This document shows, one piece after another, positions 62,794-64,000 of a DNA stretch of 64,000 nucleotides. The notes beneath the pieces were generated by a model. That model was given only the letters and a program-made list of their open reading frames with translations, did no database searches and had not been told where the DNA came from. The number at the start of each line of letters is the position of its first letter. Within the stretch, counting starts at the first letter, position 1. The translations under genes were made by a program, and so were the position numbers. The stretch is from Bacillus fungorum (lineage in GTDB: Bacteria; Bacillota; Bacilli; Bacillales; Bacillaceae_G), in NCBI RefSeq assembly GCF_002746455.1, contig NZ_NWUW01000012.1, positions 87,028-151,027 on the forward strand. The letters run 5' to 3'.

Positions 62794-63651
62794 TCACTCA
62801 ATATTTTCTACACTTAAACACTTAGTTTCACAGTAATAGCCTTTGCCACCAACATAAACTTTTTCTATTTCATTCTTGCTATTGGTTGCTAATTTAACTA
62901 ATATTTCGGAAGGCGAGTGTAAAGAATAACCTTGTTCAAATACATAGACTTCTTTTTGCAAGTAGTGCTGTTCATAAAGGTAGCAAGCTAATGCACCGTT
63001 TGAAGTTCCAGTCGCTGCTTCTTCGTTGATGTCGTATAGTGGAGCAAAATTTCTGCATATAATTCGATTGTCATTAAAAGTATATAGATGCATCCCGACA
63101 ACATTATAATACTTGCTGATTTCTTTAATTTTTTCAAAATTAGGTTGCAGTGCATGTAATCGTGTTTCGCTTTTTATAGGAATTAAAATATCTTTTAAGC
63201 CCGTGGAAACAATTTGAATTGGGTATGTATTGTCTATATCTTTAATGCCAAAACAGTCGATGAACTCGTTTGGAGATATAACATTATAGAATATCGGTTT
63301 GTTTTGTTCCATAAATATGATGTCATCTTTTATGGTAATAGTAAGAACACCGCTGTTCGTTTCAATCGTATAGCGATTCCTGAAAAGTTTATTTAAATGT
63401 ATCAGTATCACGAAAGAGCCAATTGTGGCATGACCACATAAATCAACTTCTTCTTTTGGTGTAAAATACTCAAATTTATAATCAGCAACTTCAGATTCTG
63501 ATATAAATGCGGTTTCCGCATAGCCCAGTTGTTTGGCTATTTCCATTTTTTGAGTAGTGGTCAATGTATTCTCAATAAATACCACTCCTGCTTTATTTCC
63601 GCCTTTATGATCCTTGCTAAATGCACTTGCAACATAAACGGATATTTTCAT
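62794..63651 (-). CDS. PhzF-family isomerase
   Basis: 285 aa. Two-lobed DapF-like fold: GGNKAGVVF, GYAETAFIS (catalytic Glu), TPKEEVDLCGHATIGSF, and in the second lobe FAPLYDINEEAATGTSNGAL. PhzF relatives catalyse small-molecule isomerisations; no phenazine genes are present. AAGGTG selects ATG 63651 over an upstream start. Confidence 0.9.
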   Translation of the reverse strand: MKISVYVASAFSKDHKGGNKAGVVFIENTLTTTQKMEIAKQLGYAETAFISESEVADYKFEYFTPKEEVDLCGHATIGSFVILIHLNKLFRNRYTIETNSGVLTITIKDDIIFMEQNKPIFYNVISPNEFIDCFGIKDIDNTYPIQIVSTGLKDILIPIKSETRLHALQPNFEKIKEISKYYNVVGMHLYTFNDNRIICRNFAPLYDINEEAATGTSNGALACYLYEQHYLQKEVYVFEQGYSLHSPSEILVKLATNSKNEIEKVYVGGKGYYCETKCLSVENIE

Positions 63652-63795
63652 AAGACACCTTCTTTCCTCACTTATAGTAAATTGTAGCATAGAAAACACT
63701 ACGTATAAATGTTGTTGGATAAATTTGCTATAAAGCAAGAGACAAACTATTTTTTAGCATCTGAACTCTCCCAAAATAGTTTGTCTACAGTCTGA

Positions 63796-63848
63796 AGAGG
63801 TTGTCCCAAAAGGTCGTTAAAAACGAACTTTTGGAGACAACTTCTTAT
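63796..63848. repeat. Imperfect inverted repeat, probable IS end region
   Basis: GAAGAGGTTGTCCCAAAAGG pairs imperfectly with CTTTTGGAGACAACTTC. Located just outside a transposase C-terminus, so it probably includes the element's terminal repeat. Confidence 0.5.
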
Positions 63849-63869
63849 ATTTTACCTTTATATGGATAA

Positions 63870-63926
63870 AAATCCCGATCATAAGTAGAAAACCAATAGG
63901 TTTTCTATTTATGATCGGGGTTTTTC
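63870..63926. terminator. Long stem-loop at the transposase end
   Basis: About 27-bp near-perfect stem (aaaaatcccgatcataagt... with its complement) with T-run; ends the transposase and insulates it from outside. Confidence 0.8.
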
Positions 63927-64000
63927 GCTTTTGATTGAGCTGTTGTTGTCCATTTCCGTAAATTATGGGCAACACAAATAAGACCCCATTCCAATCTGTT
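63905..64000 (-). mobile_element. C-terminal end of an IS1182/IS4-like transposase (cut by the window edge)
   Basis: 31 codons in frame to the window edge: NRLEWGLICVAHNLRKWTTT, then AQSKAKNPDHK and stop. E-(F/W)-GLxxxAHNLRKW is the typical end of IS1182-type DDE transposases. The rest lies outside the window. Confidence 0.75.

Overview
The window looks like a chromosomal segment of a Bacillus cereus-group bacterium. The DNA is AT-rich, strong AGGAGG-type ribosome binding sites precede ATG, GTG and TTG starts, and compact operons are separated by stem-loop/T-run terminators. Group-typical content includes a BclA-like collagen exosporium protein, a CDP-sugar operon matching the one described for spore sugar (cereose) synthesis in B. 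cereus, a soluble acyl-ACP desaturase, and many small B. cereus-type proteins. I saw no rRNA, tRNA, CRISPR array or intact prophage.

Layout. 1-5.0 kb: a UPF0303 protein, a nitroreductase, and an HxlR regulator divergent from a GTP cyclohydrolase II - RibD - HAD phosphatase trio. 5.7-11.4 kb: a pentose-phosphate cluster (zwf, gnd, tal, pgl) with a gluconokinase that has lost its centre by an in-frame deletion. 11.5-13.8 kb: a 58-aa zinc-ribbon protein, a pentapeptide-repeat protein, and an EamA/DMT exporter preceded by an erm-like leader peptide. 14.0-19.2 kb: a glycosyltransferase-like gene, the four-gene CDP-3-C-methyl-6-deoxyhexose operon, and a decayed second copy of the glycosyltransferase-like gene. 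19.4-29.9 kb: MerR/CNNM ion-transport genes, membrane and transport genes, a c-di-AMP (ydaO-type) riboswitch, and a second-copy-type dxr. 30-33 kb: a decayed accessory patch with a sigma-factor remnant, small ORFs and a phase-shifted BclA-like gene. 33-50 kb: ordinary metabolism, regulators and ABC transport, a short pyruvate kinase, and a second HxlR/nitroreductase pair. 48.6-50.7 kb: a eukaryote/archaeal-type HisRS behind a His-codon leader-peptide attenuator, next to ybaK. 51-64 kb: hydrolases, regulators, the desaturase, several pseudogenes, PhzF, and the end of an insertion sequence at the right edge.

The most interesting content is regulatory RNA. There are three independent leader devices: (1) a translational attenuator at 13654-13809, minus strand, with a 16-aa leader peptide and four alternately pairing segments that mask the exporter's ribosome binding site; (2) a ydaO-type c-di-AMP aptamer at 26480-26607, minus strand, followed by a hairpin that hides the ribosome binding site of an unannotated 47-aa ORF; (3) a transcription attenuator at 49892-50042, minus strand, whose 14-aa leader peptide carries three consecutive His codons ahead of HisRS. 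All three rest on base pairing read by eye; none has been folded computationally.

Many genes are broken: single-base changes in homopolymers at 32258, 36122, 37794, 51415, 61041 and 61122, an 8-bp tandem repeat in the BclA-like gene, an internal deletion in gntK, and a deletion fusion of a regulator with a hydrolase. Some of the homopolymer cases could be sequencing errors.
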